Origin: Curtanaerobium respiraculi
GTDB lineage: Bacteria; Actinomycetota; Coriobacteriia; Coriobacteriales; Eggerthellaceae
Reading direction: 5' to 3'
Length of the DNA stretch: 64,000 nucleotides
NCBI RefSeq assembly: GCF_024609215.1
Contig: NZ_JANIPD030000043.1
Location: 40,232-104,231 of the forward strand
The notes under the pieces were generated by a model. The model saw only the letters and a program-made list of their open reading frames with translations. It was not told the DNA's origin and ran no database searches. Each line of letters opens with the position of its first letter. The first letter of the stretch is position 1. This document shows positions 35,141 to 48,207 of the stretch, piece after piece. The translations under genes were made by a program, and so were the position numbers.

Positions 35141-36085
35141 ATGTCCGGCGACTGCGAAATCGACGGGGGCTTCGCCGCGCTCATCGAGGAATTCTGCCGT
35201 GCTCTCAAGGTCGAGCGGAACGCCTCGGAGCATACGGTCCGCAACTACCGGCTCGACCTCTGCGATTTCGGCCGCTGGGCGCAGCGCGCGCACGTCGACC
35301 CCCTCGGTCCCACGCACCGGCAGCTGCGGCGCTACCTCGCCGACCTGGACGCCGCCCGCTATGCGCGGGGGACGATCAACCGCCGGATATCAGCCCTCCG
35401 CGGCTTCTACCGCTGGTGCATCCAGGCAGGCCATGCGGAGGCGAACCCCGCCGACTCGATAGCGTCGCTCAAGCGGGGGGGAACCCTGCCGCATCGGATC
35501 GGGCCCGAGGACATGGCCCGGATCCTGCGGGTATGGAGCGGAACCGACGAAGAGGGGAAACCGCGCGCCCAAACCGCGCTCGACATGAGGAACCAGGCGC
35601 TGCTCGAATTCCTCTACGCCTGCGGGGCGCGCATCGCCGAGGCGTCGAGCCTGCTCATCGCTGACATCGATTTCGCCGCGATGGAGGTGCGCGTGCTCGG
35701 CAAGGGGAGCAAGGAGAGGATCATACCGATCCATCGGCTGGCGTTGGACAGCATGCGCGCCTACATCGACGTTGCGCGCCCCGAGCTCGTCCGCGGGCGC
35801 GGCGAGAACCCGTACTGCTTCGTGAGCTCGCGTGGGAATAGATGGGGGACCGATGGAATGCGCAAGATGTTCCACGAGACGTTGGTTCGGGCCGGGGTCG
35901 ATGCCGTGTACACGCCTCACGACCTGCGCCATACCTTCGCCAGCGACGTCCTCGACGGGGGGGCCGACCTGCGCAGCGTCCAGGAGATGCTGGGGCACAG
36001 CAGCCTTTCGACCACCCAGATCTACACCCACCTGAGCGTCGAGAAGCTGAAATCCGCCCATGCGCAGGCGCATCCCCGCGGATAA
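35141..36085 (+). CDS. xerC: Tyrosine recombinase XerC/XerD type
   Basis: A 314-residue site-specific recombinase. The N-terminal SAM-like domain (ERNASEHTVRNYRLDLCDF) is followed by a catalytic domain with Arg in ACGARIAE, Lys in GKGSKER, HDLRH, LGHSSLSTTQIYTH and the nucleophilic Tyr in IYTH. It resolves chromosome dimers at dif. The position behind trmFO is that of the housekeeping xerC/codV, so this is not evidence of a mobile element. The ATG at 35141 lies 4 bases after the trmFO stop. Confidence 0.92.
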   Translation: MSGDCEIDGGFAALIEEFCRALKVERNASEHTVRNYRLDLCDFGRWAQRAHVDPLGPTHRQLRRYLADLDAARYARGTINRRISALRGFYRWCIQAGHAEANPADSIASLKRGGTLPHRIGPEDMARILRVWSGTDEEGKPRAQTALDMRNQALLEFLYACGARIAEASSLLIADIDFAAMEVRVLGKGSKERIIPIHRLALDSMRAYIDVARPELVRGRGENPYCFVSSRGNRWGTDGMRKMFHETLVRAGVDAVYTPHDLRHTFASDVLDGGADLRSVQEMLGHSSLSTTQIYTHLSVEKLKSAHAQAHPRG

Positions 36086-36101
36086 GCGAATCTTGCGCGC
36101 C

Positions 36102-36120
36102 CGAACGAACGTGCTACCAT
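36102..36120 (+). promoter_or_regulatory. uvrA promoter with LexA-like half sites
   Basis: CGAACGAACGTGCT (36102-36115) resembles the Gram-positive SOS box CGAACN4GTTCG with mismatches in the right half, and abuts a possible -10 box TACCAT (36115-36120). It lies 36 bases before the uvrA start. The right half is imperfect, so SOS control is only a proposal. Confidence 0.35.
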
Positions 36121-36155
36121 CACGTGTTTAGTGAAGATCGAGAAAGCAGGCAGAC

Positions 36156-38981
<2,826 letters not shown>

Positions 38982-38996
38982 TATAATCCGTTCGCT

Positions 38997-39635
38997 ATGA
39001 ACCAGAGGCAACGAGAAAAAATCGCGCTCGTCGTGTTCCTCCTTCTGCTGTTCGGGGGAATCTGCGGAAGCATTTGGTATATGAGCGTCGGGCACCAGTG
39101 GAACACCGCCGCCACGACGATCGACGAGGCGACGGGATCGCTCGAAAACTATACCGCCATCATATACGACGGCGTGGCCGTTCCCAAGGCGGGCTCCGAA
39201 ACCTCGGCGGCGCCTCGCACGCGCGCGTCGGTCGCCGAGGAGTACCAGGGCAAGAAGGCCGATGTCATCCAGCTCGACTCGGTGCAGCCGAGCCAGTACA
39301 GCGAAGGAACCATACTCCGCGCCGGGGGGAGGCGCATCGGCGTTTTCAGCGTGTTCACCCGCGCGGAGGCGAGCCAGTACCAGAACCGCGTCTCGACGTT
39401 CGCGAAGGAGGAGGTCGACTTCATCGTCTGCATCACCTCTGACGGGTCGCTCCTGGTCGGCAGCGAGGGAGTGCAGGGCATCGATATCGTGATCACGACC
39501 GACCCCCTTTCCCCATCGTTCAAGAGCCACCATGGCGAGGCGTACGTCGTCGAAAGCCCCGCCGCCGGCAAAATCGGCACGATACTGGTGAGCCCCAGCA
39601 ACGTGGTTTCCAGCAAGGCCCTGTCCGGGAAATAG
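38997..39635 (+). CDS. Membrane-anchored protein of unknown function
   Basis: A 212-residue protein with an N-terminal membrane anchor (about residues 9-30, IALVVFLLLLFGGICGSIWYM) and an extracytoplasmic domain. The part from about 95 onward (GTILRAGGRRIGVFSVFTRA, VDFIVCITSDG, GIDIVITTD) loosely recalls the C-terminal half of calcineurin-like metallophosphatases, but no catalytic His/Asp set is visible, so an active enzyme is unlikely. A TATAAT box ends 9 bases before the ATG without a ribosome site, suggesting a leaderless mRNA. It is monocistronic between uvrA and gdhA. Confidence 0.6.
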   Translation: MNQRQREKIALVVFLLLLFGGICGSIWYMSVGHQWNTAATTIDEATGSLENYTAIIYDGVAVPKAGSETSAAPRTRASVAEEYQGKKADVIQLDSVQPSQYSEGTILRAGGRRIGVFSVFTRAEASQYQNRVSTFAKEEVDFIVCITSDGSLLVGSEGVQGIDIVITTDPLSPSFKSHHGEAYVVESPAAGKIGTILVSPSNVVSSKALSGK

Positions 39636-39666
39636 CCCGCCGGCATCGACGTCCCCCGAAAGTTAA

Positions 39667-41070
<1,404 letters not shown>

Positions 41071-41104
41071 GATCCCGCCCGCTCCTCTTCTACGCATTCG
41101 TTGC

Positions 41105-41138
41105 AGATGGGGGTCTCGCCTCGGCGGGGCCCCCATCT
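41105..41138 (+). terminator. Hairpin after gdhA
   Basis: AGATGGGGG and CCCCCATCT form a perfect 9-bp outer stem with a GC-rich inner part. No T-run follows because the uvrC -10 box begins 5 bases later. Probably the gdhA terminator. Confidence 0.6.
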
Positions 41139-41155
41139 CGCCTATACTTGCATCC

Positions 41156-43096
41156 ATGGATAACGAGCGCATAGAGCAGATCAAACGGCAGCTGGACGAT
41201 GTTCCCACGCTGCCCGGCGTGTATCTGTGGAAGGACGGGGATGGCCAGGTCATCTATGTGGGGAAGGCGAAGCAGCTGCGCGCCCGCATGCGGCAGTACG
41301 TGAACTTCCAGGACGACCGCGCGAAGATCCCGCTGCTCGTCGACAGCATCCGCTCGTTCGAGTACATCGTCGTCCAGAACGAATACGAGGCGCTGGTCCT
41401 CGAGAAGAACCTCATCAACCAATACAGCCCGTATTTCAACGCGGACTTCAAGGACGACAAGAGCTACCCTTTCATCGCCGTCACGAAGGGCGACCTGTTC
41501 CCCGCTATTAAATTCACACGGGAGAAGCACAAGCCGACCACCTCGTACTTCGGACCGTACACGGACAGCCGCGCCGCCCGTCGCCTGATCGACATCGCGC
41601 GGAAGATCGTCCCGCTCTGCTCCACGAGCTGCACGTCATGGAAGGCGATGAACCGCGATATCGAAAAGCGCGGCGCCGACGCCTATTTCGCGTCGGAGCA
41701 CCGTCCGTGCTTCGACTGCCATGTGGGGCTGGCCCCCGGCGCCTGCTGCGGGATGATCTCCGCGGAGGACTACGGGCAGAACGTGCGCCGCGTCGAGCGC
41801 TTCCTGCGAGGCAACCACCGCGAATTCATCGATCGCCTTGCGCAGGAGATGCAGGAGGCGGCGGCGGAGTTGGATTTCGAACGAGCCGCCCGCCTGAAAA
41901 GCCGCATCGGCATCATCGAATCGCTCGCCGACAAGCAGCACGCGGTGCTCGGCGACCGCGCCAACGCCGATGTCATCGGCTTCTTCCGCGAGGATATCAT
42001 CGCGGGCGTGCACGTCCTGTCGGTGCGCGAGGGGCGCGTGATCAACGGCAACGAGTTCGTGTTGAACAAGGGGACCGACGTTCCCGACCAGGACCTGCTC
42101 CACAGCTTCCTGCTGCGCTATTACGATACGACCACGAGCATCCCGCGCGAGGTCATCGTTGCGGATGAGCCCGAGGATCGCGGGGCGATGGAGGCGTGGC
42201 TGACCGGGAAGCTTGCGAGCGCGCATGGCGCCCGGGTGCGCTTCACCGTTCCCGAGCGCGGGGGGAAACGCGACCTTCTCGCCATGGCGCAGGCCAACGC
42301 GCAGCATACGCTGATGCGGTACAAGGTCCGCACCGATTACGAGGACAAGCGTATCAACGACGCGCTCCTGCAGCTCGAAAGCGCGCTCGCCCTCGAGGCG
42401 CCGCCGCTGCGCATCGAATGCTTCGACATCAGCACCCTCCATGGGAGCTACACGGTGGCGAGCATGGTGGTGTTCACCGACGGCAGGCCCGACAAAAGCC
42501 AGTACCGGCGCTTCAAGATCAGGGCGGAACTGGACGAGGCCAACGACTTCCTGAGCATGCAGGAGGTGCTGGGCCGCCGCTATTCCCCCGAGCGCATGGC
42601 CGATGAGCGGTTCGGGCGGAAGCCCGACCTGCTCATCCTCGACGGCGGCAAACCGCAGCTGACCGCCGCGATGGAGCAGCTCGGCGCCATGGGCGTCGAC
42701 ATCCCCATGGCGGGCCTTGCCAAGCGGGACGAGGAGCTGTTCGTCCCCTGGCAGGATTCGGGCCCGGTCGTCCTGCCGGGCGGGTCGCCCAGCCTCTACC
42801 TGGTGAAGCACGTGCGCGACGAATCGCATCGCTTCGCCATCTCGTTCCATCGCGAGTTGCGCGGGAAGGGGATGACGTCGAGCATACTGGACGAGGTGGC
42901 GGGGATAGGGCCCGTCCGCAAGAAAGCCCTGTTGAAGCGATTCAAGAGCTTCAAGAACCTGCGAACGGCGACGGAGGAGGAGCTCATCGGGGCGCATATC
43001 GTCCCCGAAGACGTCGCGCGCGAGTTGCACCTCGTGCTGCACCAGTATAATGAAGGCAGAAGCGAAGCATCCGACCCGCGCCGATTGGAGGACTGA
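41156..43096 (+). CDS. uvrC: Excinuclease ABC subunit C
   Basis: A 646-residue dual-incision nuclease. The N-terminal GIY-YIG domain contains PGVYLWKDGDGQVIYVGKAK; a UVR motif lies near 220-250 (ELDFERAARLKSRIGIIE); the RNase H-like domain has RIECFDISTLHGSYTVASMV; and a helix-hairpin-helix pair closes the protein (GIGPVRKKALLKRF). TATACT (41143-41148) ends 7 bases before the ATG, so translation is probably leaderless. rapZ overlaps the stop. Confidence 0.96.
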   Translation: MDNERIEQIKRQLDDVPTLPGVYLWKDGDGQVIYVGKAKQLRARMRQYVNFQDDRAKIPLLVDSIRSFEYIVVQNEYEALVLEKNLINQYSPYFNADFKDDKSYPFIAVTKGDLFPAIKFTREKHKPTTSYFGPYTDSRAARRLIDIARKIVPLCSTSCTSWKAMNRDIEKRGADAYFASEHRPCFDCHVGLAPGACCGMISAEDYGQNVRRVERFLRGNHREFIDRLAQEMQEAAAELDFERAARLKSRIGIIESLADKQHAVLGDRANADVIGFFREDIIAGVHVLSVREGRVINGNEFVLNKGTDVPDQDLLHSFLLRYYDTTTSIPREVIVADEPEDRGAMEAWLTGKLASAHGARVRFTVPERGGKRDLLAMAQANAQHTLMRYKVRTDYEDKRINDALLQLESALALEAPPLRIECFDISTLHGSYTVASMVVFTDGRPDKSQYRRFKIRAELDEANDFLSMQEVLGRRYSPERMADERFGRKPDLLILDGGKPQLTAAMEQLGAMGVDIPMAGLAKRDEELFVPWQDSGPVVLPGGSPSLYLVKHVRDESHRFAISFHRELRGKGMTSSILDEVAGIGPVRKKALLKRFKSFKNLRTATEEELIGAHIVPEDVARELHLVLHQYNEGRSEASDPRRLED

Positions 43097-44016
43097 TGGC
43101 GGAATCCACACCCGAACTCGTTGTCATCACCGGCATGAGCGGTGCGGGCCGCACCGAGGCGATGCGCACCTTCGAGGACATGGGATATTTCTGCATCGAC
43201 AACCTCCCGCCCAGCCTGCTGAAGTCGCTCGTCACAAGCGAGAGCATCCCCACCGACAAGGAGGGCGGCCGCAGGCTCGCCGTCGTATGCGATGCCCGCA
43301 ACAAGAACTACCTCCGCGAGCTCACCCACGAGCTGGCCCGGCTGCAGGAGGCGGGGATCGACTACCGCATCATCTTCCTCGACGCGATCGACAGCGTGAT
43401 CTTGGGCCGGTACAAGGCCAGCAGGCGGCGGCACCCCCTCAACATCGACGGGCGGGCCACGATAACCCAGAGCATCAACCAGGAGCGCGAGCTTCTGCAC
43501 GATCTGCGCCTGCGGGCGGACTGCATCATCGACACCTCCAGCCTGCGCCCGATCGAGCTGCGCCGCCGCGTGGCCGACCTGTTCGCCGAGGGCACGCGCA
43601 AGCAGGGGATGGAGGTCGTCGTGTACTCATTCGGATTCAAGCACGCGCCCGCCAGCGATGCGGACATCGTGATCGACGTGCGGTTCTTGCCCAATCCCTA
43701 CTACGACCCCCAGATGCGGCACCTGACCGGCCTCGATGGCACCGTGCGCGACTTCGTGCTCGGGAGGCCCGAGACGAAGGCCTTCCTGGAGAAATGGGAG
43801 GCGCTGCTGGAATGCGTCATGCCCGGCTACGTTGCGGAGGGGAAGTCCCAGCTCTGCATCGCCGTCGGGTGCACCGGGGGGCAGCATCGCAGCGTCGCCC
43901 TCGCTGAGGCGACGGGCGCCTTCCTGAAGGAGTCCGGCTATTCGGTGCATGTATCGCATCGCGACCTCCCGCGCGTCGGCGCAGACGCATCCCGAAGCGG
44001 GGAGGCGGGGCAATGA
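43096..44016 (+). CDS. rapZ: RapZ-family nucleotide-binding protein
   Basis: A 306-residue P-loop protein (GMSGAGRTEAM at about residue 13; note Arg in place of the usual Lys after GAG) with the RapZ hallmarks FCIDNLP, SFGFKHAPASDADIVIDVRF, LPNPYYDPQMRHLTGLD and CIAVGCTGGQHRSVALAE. In E. coli RapZ is an RNA-binding adaptor; in Gram-positives its partners are not settled. It lies in the uvrC-rapZ-yvcK-whiA order conserved in Actinobacteria, starting in a TGATG overlap. Confidence 0.93.
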   Translation: MAESTPELVVITGMSGAGRTEAMRTFEDMGYFCIDNLPPSLLKSLVTSESIPTDKEGGRRLAVVCDARNKNYLRELTHELARLQEAGIDYRIIFLDAIDSVILGRYKASRRRHPLNIDGRATITQSINQERELLHDLRLRADCIIDTSSLRPIELRRRVADLFAEGTRKQGMEVVVYSFGFKHAPASDADIVIDVRFLPNPYYDPQMRHLTGLDGTVRDFVLGRPETKAFLEKWEALLECVMPGYVAEGKSQLCIAVGCTGGQHRSVALAEATGAFLKESGYSVHVSHRDLPRVGADASRSGEAGQ

Positions 44017-45113
44017 GGCATTTCAGCTACGAGCCTTCGAACACCGAGGCGTTCGACGCGATCGGCGCGGCGAAACCCGTCTCGGGCGGGGAGCGCCCCG
44101 CGCATGCGGTGGTGATCGGCGGCGGCACGGGCGCGCCCATGTCCATTCGGACGCTCCTGTCCATGGGGGTTTCCACGAGCGCCGTCGTGGCCATGGCCGA
44201 CGACGGCGGAAGCACCGGGGAGCTGCGCGCAGCGGCAGATGCGACGCCCCCGGGCGACGTGCGCAAATGCCTGGCCGCGTTCGCGTCGGACCCCGCTGAC
44301 CCGCTGACGAAGGCGTTCAAGTACCGGTTCGAATTCGCGAACAACCACACGCTGGGCAACCTCATGATCGCCGCGCTCGAGGACGCCACCGGATCTTTCC
44401 CCCAGGCGATACGGATCTGCGAGGATCTCCTCCACGCGCGGGGGCACGTGCACCCCAGCACGCTCGACAAGGTCGTGCTGTGCGGCCGTACGAGAGACGG
44501 GCATACGGTCGAAGGGCAGGCGCTGCTCTCGCACTCGCGCACCGCGCTCGAGAGCGTGTGGTTGAAGGCCCCCAACACCGGGACGCCGTATCCCGGGGCG
44601 ATCAAGGCGATCTGCGAGGCGGATCTGATCGTGCTGGGGCCGGGGAGCCTGTTCACGAGCATCATCCCCAACCTGCTGGTGCCCGGCGTGCTCGAGGCGA
44701 TCCAGAGCTCGCGGGCGAAGACGCTCTTCGTCTGCAGCTTGGCCGACATGCAGGGGGAGACATGGGGGCTTTCCGCGGAGGAGCACGTCGCCGCACTCGA
44801 GGACCACGGCCTGGCCGGCATGCTCGACTACGTCCTGGTGCACACGGACCATCCGCTGCGCCCGGGCGGGAGCACCCCTGGCGTCCACCCGCGCCTCATT
44901 CCGCTCGGGCGGGACGAGTCCGCCGGCACTATCTCCTCCCGCGTGCGCCCTGTCCGCATATCGTACGAAAGCGCCCGCCGCATACAGCAGACGGGGCCGG
45001 TGGTGATCGCCCGCGACCTCGCCGATCCGAATCGCCCCACCTGGCATGATCCGCGTGCCCTGCGCGAAGCGTTCACGGGGGTGTTGAAGCTGTGTCTTTC
45101 ACCGCAGATATAA
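44013..45113 (+). CDS. yvcK: YvcK/CuvA gluconeogenesis factor
   Basis: A 366-residue UDP-sugar-binding protein of the CofD-like fold, needed for growth on gluconeogenic carbon and for cell shape. VVIGGGTGAPMSIRTLL, VVAMADDGGSTGELR, PPGDVRKCLAAF, NHTLGNLMIAAL and DLIVLGPGSLFTSIIPNLLV are conserved. It overlaps rapZ by 4 bases and whiA by 22. Confidence 0.93.
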   Translation: MRHFSYEPSNTEAFDAIGAAKPVSGGERPAHAVVIGGGTGAPMSIRTLLSMGVSTSAVVAMADDGGSTGELRAAADATPPGDVRKCLAAFASDPADPLTKAFKYRFEFANNHTLGNLMIAALEDATGSFPQAIRICEDLLHARGHVHPSTLDKVVLCGRTRDGHTVEGQALLSHSRTALESVWLKAPNTGTPYPGAIKAICEADLIVLGPGSLFTSIIPNLLVPGVLEAIQSSRAKTLFVCSLADMQGETWGLSAEEHVAALEDHGLAGMLDYVLVHTDHPLRPGGSTPGVHPRLIPLGRDESAGTISSRVRPVRISYESARRIQQTGPVVIARDLADPNRPTWHDPRALREAFTGVLKLCLSPQI

Positions 45114-46045
45114 AGGAGGAGCTCTCGCGCGTTGCGCCCACCTGCTCCCATTGCGAGCGGGCGACGCTCTCCGCCCTCGTGCGCATCGAGGGATCGCTGT
45201 TTCTCCAGGGGGGCGGCCGCATGCACCTTGAGATCGACACGGATACGCCGCAGGCTGCGCGGATCATGGTGAAGCTGCTGCATTCCAGCTACGATCTCCG
45301 GACCGATCTGACCATGCGGCGCAACGTCCTGCACAAAACCCCAAACTACCTGATCAACGTCCCCATGCAGGAGGGCCTTGAATCCGCGCTGCGCGACCTG
45401 GGGATATTGGGCGACGCGGGGATAGGGCAGGGGATCGACCCGCACCTCGTCGAGAAACGGTGCTGCGCGGCGGCTTACCTGCGCGGGGCATTCCTGGGCT
45501 GCGGATTCGTGTCGAGCCCCAAGGGCGATTTCCACTTCGAGATGCCGATCGCCTCGGTCGAGCAGGCGGAGGGCATCGTGGCCCTCATGGCGGAGGCGGG
45601 CATCGAGGCGAAGACGATGCAGCGCCGCAACAACACCATCGTGTACCTGAAGAGCGGCACGGCCATATCGAATTTCCTCGCGTTCACGGGCGCCCACAAT
45701 GCGGCCCTCGCCATGGAGAACGAACGCGTCATCAAAAGCGTCCGCAACGATGTGAACCGGCGGGTCAACGCGGAGTTGGCCAACCAACAGAAGACGACCG
45801 ACGCGAGCGTGGAGCAGGTCATCGCCATCCACGACGTGGTCGACCATTTCGGCATGGAGGGCCTTCCGCCCGCATTGCAGGAATTCATCAGGCTGAGGGT
45901 GCAGCATCCCGATGCCACGTTGCGGGAGTTGGGGGAATACGCGAACCCGCCCCTGTCGAAAAGCGCCGTGTACCATCGAGTGCGCCGCATCGAGCGGCTG
46001 GCTGCCAGAGCGCATGGCGATAGTTCCTCAGGGGAACAGAAATAG
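45092..46045 (+). CDS. whiA: Sporulation-type transcription regulator WhiA
   Basis: A 317-residue protein with an N-terminal LAGLIDADG-like domain (SFTADIKEELSRV, AYLRGAFLGCGFVSSP) and a C-terminal HTH (LPPALQEFIRLRVQHPDATL, LSKSAVYHRVRRIERLA). WhiA is universal in Gram-positives; in Streptomyces it controls sporulation septation and elsewhere affects division. The start is GTG 45092 inside the yvcK end. No whiB-like gene is nearby. Confidence 0.94.
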   Translation: MSFTADIKEELSRVAPTCSHCERATLSALVRIEGSLFLQGGGRMHLEIDTDTPQAARIMVKLLHSSYDLRTDLTMRRNVLHKTPNYLINVPMQEGLESALRDLGILGDAGIGQGIDPHLVEKRCCAAAYLRGAFLGCGFVSSPKGDFHFEMPIASVEQAEGIVALMAEAGIEAKTMQRRNNTIVYLKSGTAISNFLAFTGAHNAALAMENERVIKSVRNDVNRRVNAELANQQKTTDASVEQVIAIHDVVDHFGMEGLPPALQEFIRLRVQHPDATLRELGEYANPPLSKSAVYHRVRRIERLAARAHGDSSSGEQK

Positions 46046-46048
46046 CGA

Positions 46049-46054
46049 TATACT
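46049..46054 (+). promoter_or_regulatory. -10 box of the pgk-tpiA promoter
   Basis: TATACT lies 3 bases after the whiA stop, giving a leader of about 70 bases before pgk. A matching -35 was not found. Confidence 0.45.
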
Positions 46055-46129
46055 ATAGTGCGTCGCGAAGCGGCCCTGTCTGGGTTAACCGGGCCTCTTT
46101 CCAGGAAGCCCTTGAACGAAAGGAAATCC

Positions 46130-47314
46130 ATGGCTGACATCAAACTCGTCGAGCAGGCGGATGTAGCGGGGAAACGCGTCCTCGTCCGCGTCGACTTCAA
46201 CGTTCCCATCGCCGATGGCGTCGTCACCGATGACACCCGCATCCGCAGAGCGCTTCCCACGATAGCCTATCTGGTTGGGAAGGGGGCGAAGGTCATACTG
46301 ATGAGCCATCTCGGCCGTCCTTCCGGCACAGGATACGAGGAAAAGTTCAGCATCAAGCCCGCCGCCGACCGCCTCGCCGCACTCGTCGACGCGCCCGTCG
46401 CCTTCGCAGGGGACACCATCGGCCCGAAGGCGAAGGAGGCGGTGCAGAACCTCGCAGGCGGACAGATCCTCGTCCTCGAGAACCTGCGCTTCGACAAGCG
46501 CGAGAAGAAGAACGATCCCGGATTCGCCCGTGCGCTTGCCGATCTCGCAGAGATATACGTCAACGATGCCTTCGGCACCGCGCACCGCGCCCATGCGAGC
46601 ACGGCCGGCGTCGCCCACCTGCTTCCCGCCTATGCCGGATACTTGCTGCAGAACGAGGTCGCCACGCTCACCGGCATGCTCGACGATCCCAAACGGCCCT
46701 TCGTTGCCATCCTCGGCGGATCGAAGGTGTCCGACAAGGTGGGCGTGATCGACTCGCTCATCGACAAGGCCGATACGATCATCATCGGCGGCGGCATGTG
46801 CTTCACGTTCCTCCTCGCGCAGGGAAAGGCCGTCGGGGCCAGCCTGAAGGAAGAGGAGTGGATCGACCGCGCCGGCGAGATGCTGAAGAAGGCCGATGCC
46901 GCCGGATGCAAGATCCTGCTTCCGAGCGACGTGGTCGTGGCGGATAGGTTCGCCGAGGATGCGGCCGTCTCGACCGTTCCCGTGGATGCCATCCCGGCGG
47001 ATATGATGGGGCTCGACATCGGCCCGGAAACCGCCAAAGCTTACGCCGATGCCGTTGCCGGCGGCAAGACGGTCTTCTGGAACGGGCCCATGGGCGTGTT
47101 CGAGATGAGGCCCTTCGAGGCCGGTACGAAGGCCGTCGCGGAGGCGATGGCGGCAAATGCCGAGGGGGACACCATCATCGGCGGCGGCGACAGCGTGGCA
47201 GCGGTGAACAAGTTCGGCCTAGCGGATCGCATGACGTTCATCAGCACCGGCGGCGGCGCGTCGATGGAACTGGTCGAAGGCAAGGCGCTTCCCGGCGTCG
47301 AGGCCCTGAAATAA
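46130..47314 (+). CDS. pgk: Phosphoglycerate kinase
   Basis: This 394-residue glycolytic enzyme transfers phosphate from 1,3-bisphosphoglycerate to ADP. RVLVRVDFNVPIADG, ILMSHLGRPSG, FVAILGGSKVSDKVGVID and TIIGGGDSVAAV are present. The start at ATG 46130 follows AAAGGAAA. The gap gene, which normally precedes pgk in the whiA-gap-pgk-tpi cluster, is missing here. Confidence 0.97.
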   Translation: MADIKLVEQADVAGKRVLVRVDFNVPIADGVVTDDTRIRRALPTIAYLVGKGAKVILMSHLGRPSGTGYEEKFSIKPAADRLAALVDAPVAFAGDTIGPKAKEAVQNLAGGQILVLENLRFDKREKKNDPGFARALADLAEIYVNDAFGTAHRAHASTAGVAHLLPAYAGYLLQNEVATLTGMLDDPKRPFVAILGGSKVSDKVGVIDSLIDKADTIIIGGGMCFTFLLAQGKAVGASLKEEEWIDRAGEMLKKADAAGCKILLPSDVVVADRFAEDAAVSTVPVDAIPADMMGLDIGPETAKAYADAVAGGKTVFWNGPMGVFEMRPFEAGTKAVAEAMAANAEGDTIIGGGDSVAAVNKFGLADRMTFISTGGGASMELVEGKALPGVEALK

Positions 47315-47324
47315 GGAGGCTCTC

Positions 47325-48095
47325 ATGCGCAAACCGGTCATGGCGGGCAATTGGAAGATGAACAAGACGTGGGCCGAGTCGGTCGTGCTCGCGCAGGGCA
47401 TCAGCAACCGCAGCAAGGATTCATGGGACGACGATGTCGAGGTGGTCGTATGTCCGGCAACCGTCAACATCAAAGCCGTCGATTCCGTGTTCGAATTCGA
47501 TCACACGCCGGTCGCCATCGGCGCCCAGAACGTCCATTGGGAGGCGAAGGGAGCCTTCACCGGCGAGGTGAGCATCAAGATGCTGCAGGATGTCGGAGCC
47601 TCCTACTGCATCGTCGGCCATTCCGAGAGGCGCGGCTATTTCGGGGAGACCGACGAGATGGTCAACGACAAGGCAACCGCGCTCCTCGAAGCCGGCATGA
47701 CCCCTATCATCTGCTGCGGCGAGAGCCTCGCCATCCGTGACGAGGGCACGTATCTGGAATTCGTCACCAAGCAGGTCCTCGCGGCTTTGGCCGGGCTCGA
47801 TGAGGCCCAGATCGCCAAAAGCATCATCGCCTATGAGCCGATCTGGGCAATCGGCACGGGTCGCACCGCCATCCCCGAGCAGGCGCAGGAGGTGTGCGCC
47901 GCCATCCGCGCGTGCATCGGCGAGCTTGCCGGCCCCGCGGCAGCGGAGGCGGTGCGCGTGCTTTACGGAGGCAGCATGAAGCCGGCGAACGTCGAGGGGC
48001 TCATGGCGCAGCCCGATATCGACGGCGGCCTCATCGGTGGCGCTGCTTTGGATGCCGCAGCGTTCGAGCAGCTCGTCGAAGCCTGCTTGAAGTAG
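47325..48095 (+). CDS. tpiA: Triosephosphate isomerase
   Basis: This 256-residue TIM barrel interconverts dihydroxyacetone phosphate and glyceraldehyde-3-phosphate. GNWKMN carries the catalytic Lys, CIVGHSERR the His, and AYEPIWAIGTG the Glu of the active-site loop. AAGGAGG precedes the ATG 10 bases after pgk. Confidence 0.97.
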   Translation: MRKPVMAGNWKMNKTWAESVVLAQGISNRSKDSWDDDVEVVVCPATVNIKAVDSVFEFDHTPVAIGAQNVHWEAKGAFTGEVSIKMLQDVGASYCIVGHSERRGYFGETDEMVNDKATALLEAGMTPIICCGESLAIRDEGTYLEFVTKQVLAALAGLDEAQIAKSIIAYEPIWAIGTGRTAIPEQAQEVCAAIRACIGELAGPAAAEAVRVLYGGSMKPANVEGLMAQPDIDGGLIGGAALDAAAFEQLVEACLK

Positions 48096-48116
48096 CCCGG
48101 TGAATACCCTATCCGC

Positions 48117-48151
48117 AAAGGGGGAAAGGCAACGCGTGCCTTTCCCCCTTT
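48117..48151 (+). terminator. Terminator of pgk-tpiA
   Basis: AAAGGGGGAAAGGC and GCCTTTCCCCCTTT form a 14-bp stem with a 7-base loop, about 20 bases after the tpiA stop. Confidence 0.8.
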
Positions 48152-48166
48152 CCCGTGGCGCAGCGG

Positions 48167-48172
48167 TATACT
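48167..48172 (+). promoter_or_regulatory. -10 box of gpmI
   Basis: TATACT, right after the tpiA terminator; leader of about 30 bases containing CAGGGAAAGG as ribosome site for ATG 48208. Confidence 0.45.
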
Positions 48173-48207
48173 CTCCCTGTACATATCTTCCAGGGAAAGG
48201 CCTTGAA

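Noticed and set aside
35141-36085. Tyrosine recombinase as evidence of a mobile element
   Set aside because: Position after trmFO and motifs fit the housekeeping Xer recombinase; no attachment repeats nearby.
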